Below are positions 21,704 to 23,860 of a DNA stretch of 23,860 bases, one piece after another. Location: assembly GCA_035293045.1 (NCBI GenBank), contig DATDOY010000252.1:1-23860 (forward strand), in the 5' to 3' direction. The notes beneath the pieces are model-generated. The model was not told the DNA's origin, did no database searches, and worked only from the letters and a program-made list of their open reading frames with translations. Every line of letters begins with the position of its first letter. The first letter of the stretch is position 1. This DNA comes from DATDOY01 sp035293045. GTDB taxonomy: Bacteria; Actinomycetota; Acidimicrobiia; IMCC26256; JACPCJ01. Position numbers and translations under genes: made by a program.

Positions 21704-21768
21704 AATCGTTCCGCACTCAGCATCGGACCAAACGGGTGATGACCTGAGCGCTCCCGAAGCTTTGCGGG
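21704..21768 (-). promoter_or_regulatory. Structured leader upstream of pilB
   Basis: The 102-nt gap between aroE and pilB folds on the transcribed strand into two adjacent hairpins. First is CCCG-CAAAGCUU-CGGG (21768-21753). Second is a long stem GCGCUCAG (21751-21744) with CUGAGUGC (21720-21713), which continues after small bulges through CAUC/GAUG and ACC/GGU to a CGUUU loop, about 15 pairs in all. The pilB Shine-Dalgarno is about 25 nt further on. No U tract follows. It does not match a riboswitch class I recognise. Confidence 0.5.
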
Positions 21769-21783
21769 CGAAGGACGGTTATG

Positions 21784-22626
21784 TCAGCGTTCGAGCGGTT
21801 CGCGGAGCTCCCGGACCGCGGCCGCCCGCATGGTCTCGAGGGGAGCCTCCACGCCGGTCCAGCGGCGAAAGGCGAGGGCGGCCTGGTGAACGAGCATGCC
21901 GAGGCCCCCGACCGCGGTCGCACCGCGGTGGCGGGCGGTGATCAGCAAGGGCGTCAACGCCGGTTGGTAGACGAGGTCGATCACGAGGTGCTGGGGACCG
22001 AGCACCTCGAGGTCGAAGGGAATCGTCCCTTCGATCCCCTCCATGCCGATCGGGGTGGCGTTGACCACGACCTCAGCGGCTCGTGCGGCCTCGGAAAGGT
22101 GAGCGAGGGCGAGCGCGTGCACGCCGGCGGTCTCGGCGGCTTCGGTCACGGCCTCGGCGCGGCGACCGGCGAGGGTCACGTCGGCCCCCTCTTCGCGCAA
22201 GGCGAGCGCCACCGCCCGGCCCGCTCCCCCCGTCCCGATGACGAGCACCGACTTTGACGAGACCGAGATTCCGTCCTCATGGAGGGCACGCACGAGACCG
22301 GCGCCGTCGGTGGAGTCGCCCTCGAGCACCCCATCGGCAGTGAGGGTCACGGCGTTGACCGACCGAAGCCTCCTCGCGTGCTCCGAGACGGTGTCGCACG
22401 CCGATGCGGCCGCTTCCTTGTGCGGCATGGTCACGCTCAGCCCGCCGATTCCGAGGTCACGCATCGCCGTGACGGCGGCCGCGCCGCGTCCAGGCGGCGT
22501 CGGGAAGGCGACAAAGATCCAGTCGAGCCCGCACTCGGCGAAGGCCGCGTTGTGGATCGCCGGTGAGAGCGAGTGGTGCACCGGGTCACCGATCACCCCC
22601 GCGACGCGGGTCGCTCCCGTGGGCAT
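21784..22626 (-). CDS. aroE: Shikimate dehydrogenase
   Basis: A 280-residue NADP-dependent reductase of 3-dehydroshikimate. The shikimate-binding SLSPAIHN is at 19-26, the catalytic lysine K70 is in TMPHKE, N91 is in SVNAVT, D107 is in DSTDGAG, and the nucleotide loop GTGGAGRA is at 131-138. NATPIGM and GLGMLVHQAALAFRRW near the C-terminus complete the family pattern. The mltG stop and this start share the sequence GTGATG; the ATG at 22626 (overlap TGATG) is preferred over the GTG one codon earlier. Other aro genes lie 10 kb downstream, separated by the pilus cluster. Confidence 0.96.
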   Translation of the reverse strand: MPTGATRVAGVIGDPVHHSLSPAIHNAAFAECGLDWIFVAFPTPPGRGAAAVTAMRDLGIGGLSVTMPHKEAAASACDTVSEHARRLRSVNAVTLTADGVLEGDSTDGAGLVRALHEDGISVSSKSVLVIGTGGAGRAVALALREEGADVTLAGRRAEAVTEAAETAGVHALALAHLSEAARAAEVVVNATPIGMEGIEGTIPFDLEVLGPQHLVIDLVYQPALTPLLITARHRGATAVGGLGMLVHQAALAFRRWTGVEAPLETMRAAAVRELREPLER

Positions 22627-23732
22627 CACCGCGCCCCGTTCCGTTCCGCCTCGGCGATGTTGCGCTCGTGCTCCGCTCCCGTTGTCGCGAAGGCGTGGTG
22701 GCCCTCGGTGTCGACTTTGACGTAATACAGGTACGGAACATCGCCCGGCTCCACGGCCGCGCGCAGCGCCTCGGCCCCGGGCGCGGCGATGGGTGTAGGT
22801 GGCAGCCCCGGGTTCCGGTACGTGTTGTACGGGCTGTCGATCTCGAGATCCCTGAACAGGACGCGCGTCTTGTGCTCGCCGAGGGCATACAGGACGGTGG
22901 CGTCGATCTGGAGGAGCATCCCGGCCTGAATCCGATTATGGATGACGGCCGAAACCAGCGTTCGCTCCTCGGCGATCTTGGTCTCCTCCTCCACCAACGA
23001 TGCGACCACGATCGCTTGGTACGGAGAGAGCCCCACCGCGCCGGCCTGAGCGGGCAACCCCACCTCGTCGGCGACTTGCTCGAAGAGCACCACCATGCGA
23101 GCCAGGATGTCCTCCTCGGTCTCGTCGTCGGCGATGTAATACGTATCCGGGAACAACAGCCCCTCGAGATTGTTGGAACCGTCGGGTTGGAACTTTGAGC
23201 GGACCGCGCCCGAGTTGGCCAAATCGAGGAACCGCTGCGGATCCCTTCCGATGGTCCCCACGCGGTCGGCGATCTGGCGAAGGGTGAACCCCTCCGGAAT
23301 GGTGATCTTTCGATACTCGATCTCAGGTCCTTGTTCGAGCGCATCGATCGCGTCGGACATGCCCATGCGTTTGCGCAGCTCCCCGCGGCGGTAGATGCCG
23401 GCCTGGAACTCGCCCGCACCCGTGAGACGCGCGTACAGGCGGAAGACGCGGGCGGACGTGATCACGCCGCGATCATTCAGGATGTCGGCGATGGCCGCCG
23501 CCGACGTGCCCTGCGGGATCTCCACGGTGACCGCGCTGCCGGGTGGCCCCGGCGGGTCGATGTGGCGGAGCAGCCACATGACGCCGAGCCCCGCGAACAG
23601 CATGAGGGCGGTCGCGACGCCGAGGACGATCTTCCACCGGCGCGTGAGGCGGAACGAATTCGGCCGCGGCACCGACTCGGGCGACGGCTCGATGACGGCG
23701 TCGTCGTCTCGGGCCGTGTCGTGATCGCTCAT
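22626..23732 (-). CDS. mltG: Endolytic murein transglycosylase MltG (YceG-like)
   Basis: A 368-residue membrane-anchored enzyme that cleaves nascent glycan strands and is thought to end peptidoglycan polymerisation. The cytoplasmic N-terminus (1-32) is acidic and proline-rich, with one TM helix at about 34-56. A LysM-like region (VEIPQGTSAAAIADILNDRG) is followed by the YceG catalytic domain: VVASLVEEETKIAEER with the catalytic Glu, VSAVIHNRIQAGMLLQIDAT, SPYNTYRNPGLPPTPI and GHHAFATTGAEHERN. The ATG at 23732 overlaps the ruvX stop as ATGA; an ATG eight codons upstream (23756) would overlap ruvX by 28 bases. The ruvX-mltG-aroE order is conserved in actinobacteria. Confidence 0.95.
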   Translation of the reverse strand: MSDHDTARDDDAVIEPSPESVPRPNSFRLTRRWKIVLGVATALMLFAGLGVMWLLRHIDPPGPPGSAVTVEIPQGTSAAAIADILNDRGVITSARVFRLYARLTGAGEFQAGIYRRGELRKRMGMSDAIDALEQGPEIEYRKITIPEGFTLRQIADRVGTIGRDPQRFLDLANSGAVRSKFQPDGSNNLEGLLFPDTYYIADDETEEDILARMVVLFEQVADEVGLPAQAGAVGLSPYQAIVVASLVEEETKIAEERTLVSAVIHNRIQAGMLLQIDATVLYALGEHKTRVLFRDLEIDSPYNTYRNPGLPPTPIAAPGAEALRAAVEPGDVPYLYYVKVDTEGHHAFATTGAEHERNIAEAERNGAR

Positions 23733-23860
23733 GCTCCTCCACGGGCGTCGAGCCATGACTGAAGGATCACGGCCGCCGCCACCTTGTCGATGTCGCGACG
23801 GCGACGCTCACGCCGCGCTCCGGCGTCGGTCATCGCGCGATCGGCCGTGACCGTACTCAA
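23729..23860 (-). CDS. ruvX: Holliday junction resolvase-like protein RuvX/YqgF, C-terminal end (cut by window edge)
   Basis: The last 43 codons and TGA are present. They read LSTVTADRAMTDAGARRERR, then RRDIDKVAAAVILQSWLDAR and GGA. The RLSTVxA-type strand, the basic stretch and the IDKVAAAVILQSWLD helix match the C-terminus of RuvX (YqgF), an RNase H-fold nuclease linked to pre-16S rRNA processing. The stop overlaps the mltG ATG, so the genes are coupled. The catalytic N-terminal part is outside the window. Confidence 0.85.
   Translation of the reverse strand: MSTVTADRAMTDAGARRERRRRDIDKVAAAVILQSWLDARGGA

Noticed and set aside
21704..21768. A second GEMM riboswitch upstream of pilB
   Set aside because: CGCAAAGC is present, but there is no GGCAA segment, no GNRA hairpin in place and no GGGUUACC; the fold differs.
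11443..21783. Pilus region as a recently acquired genomic island
   Set aside because: No integrase, tRNA border, IS element or attachment repeat; base composition and start-codon habits look like the flanking genes.
1..23860. tRNA, rRNA or CRISPR arrays
   Set aside because: No cloverleaf with CCA-type acceptor, no conserved rRNA segments and no regularly spaced repeats were recognised on reading both strands; intergenic space is very limited.

Overview
The window is a GC-rich chromosomal segment in which every supported gene lies on the minus strand, so transcription runs from the right end to the left. The gene order ruvX-mltG-aroE ... aroC-aroK-aroB-aroQ-pepQ-efp-nusB ... pyrR-pyrB-pyrC-carA-carB is the classical actinobacterial block. 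ClpS followed by a DUF2017 protein, a small BldC/excisionase-type HTH protein and frequent GTG/TTG starts also point to Actinomycetota. The type IV pilus cluster inside the aro block suggests an Acidimicrobiia-like lineage; that assignment is inference from gene order, not from a search.

Layout in transcription order: (1) 23860-21784: end of ruvX, mltG and aroE, linked by overlapping stop/start codons. (2) 21783-11443: a type IV pilus (T4P) region. It holds pilB (extension ATPase), pilT (retraction ATPase with an extra N-terminal domain), pilC (platform), pilA (major prepilin) and pilD (prepilin peptidase). After a 390-nt intergenic region with a strong promoter come an HTH regulator, a fused pilM-pilN gene, pilO and a PilP-like gene. 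(3) 11406-6422: aroC, aroK, aroB, aroQ, pepQ, efp and nusB. (4) 5959-5142: clpS and DUF2017. (5) 5141-1: a PyrR-type leader, then pyrR-pyrB-pyrC-carA-carB (carB is cut by the window edge).

The most interesting signals are RNA elements that ORF calling hides. The roughly 300-nt pilA leader contains what reads as a GEMM-I cyclic-di-GMP riboswitch: an 8-bp closing stem, a GNRA-capped hairpin, GCAAAGCC, and GGGUUACC. The PilB ATPase of the same cluster carries a tandem MshEN-type N-terminal domain, a fold known to bind c-di-GMP. The second messenger may therefore act on this pilus at both the RNA and the protein level. The pyr operon begins with a near-perfect PyrR-binding loop next to the pyrR Shine-Dalgarno, plus a terminator-like hairpin inside an N-terminal extension of PyrR.

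Protein architecture is also unusual. PilM and PilN are one polypeptide. PilT carries a degenerate copy of the PilB N-domain in the same residue register. A PilP-like protein is present although a monoderm should have no PilQ secretin, and PilMN, PilO and the PilP-like protein all end in low-complexity tails predicted to lie outside the membrane. No tRNA, rRNA, CRISPR array, transposase or integrase was recognised.
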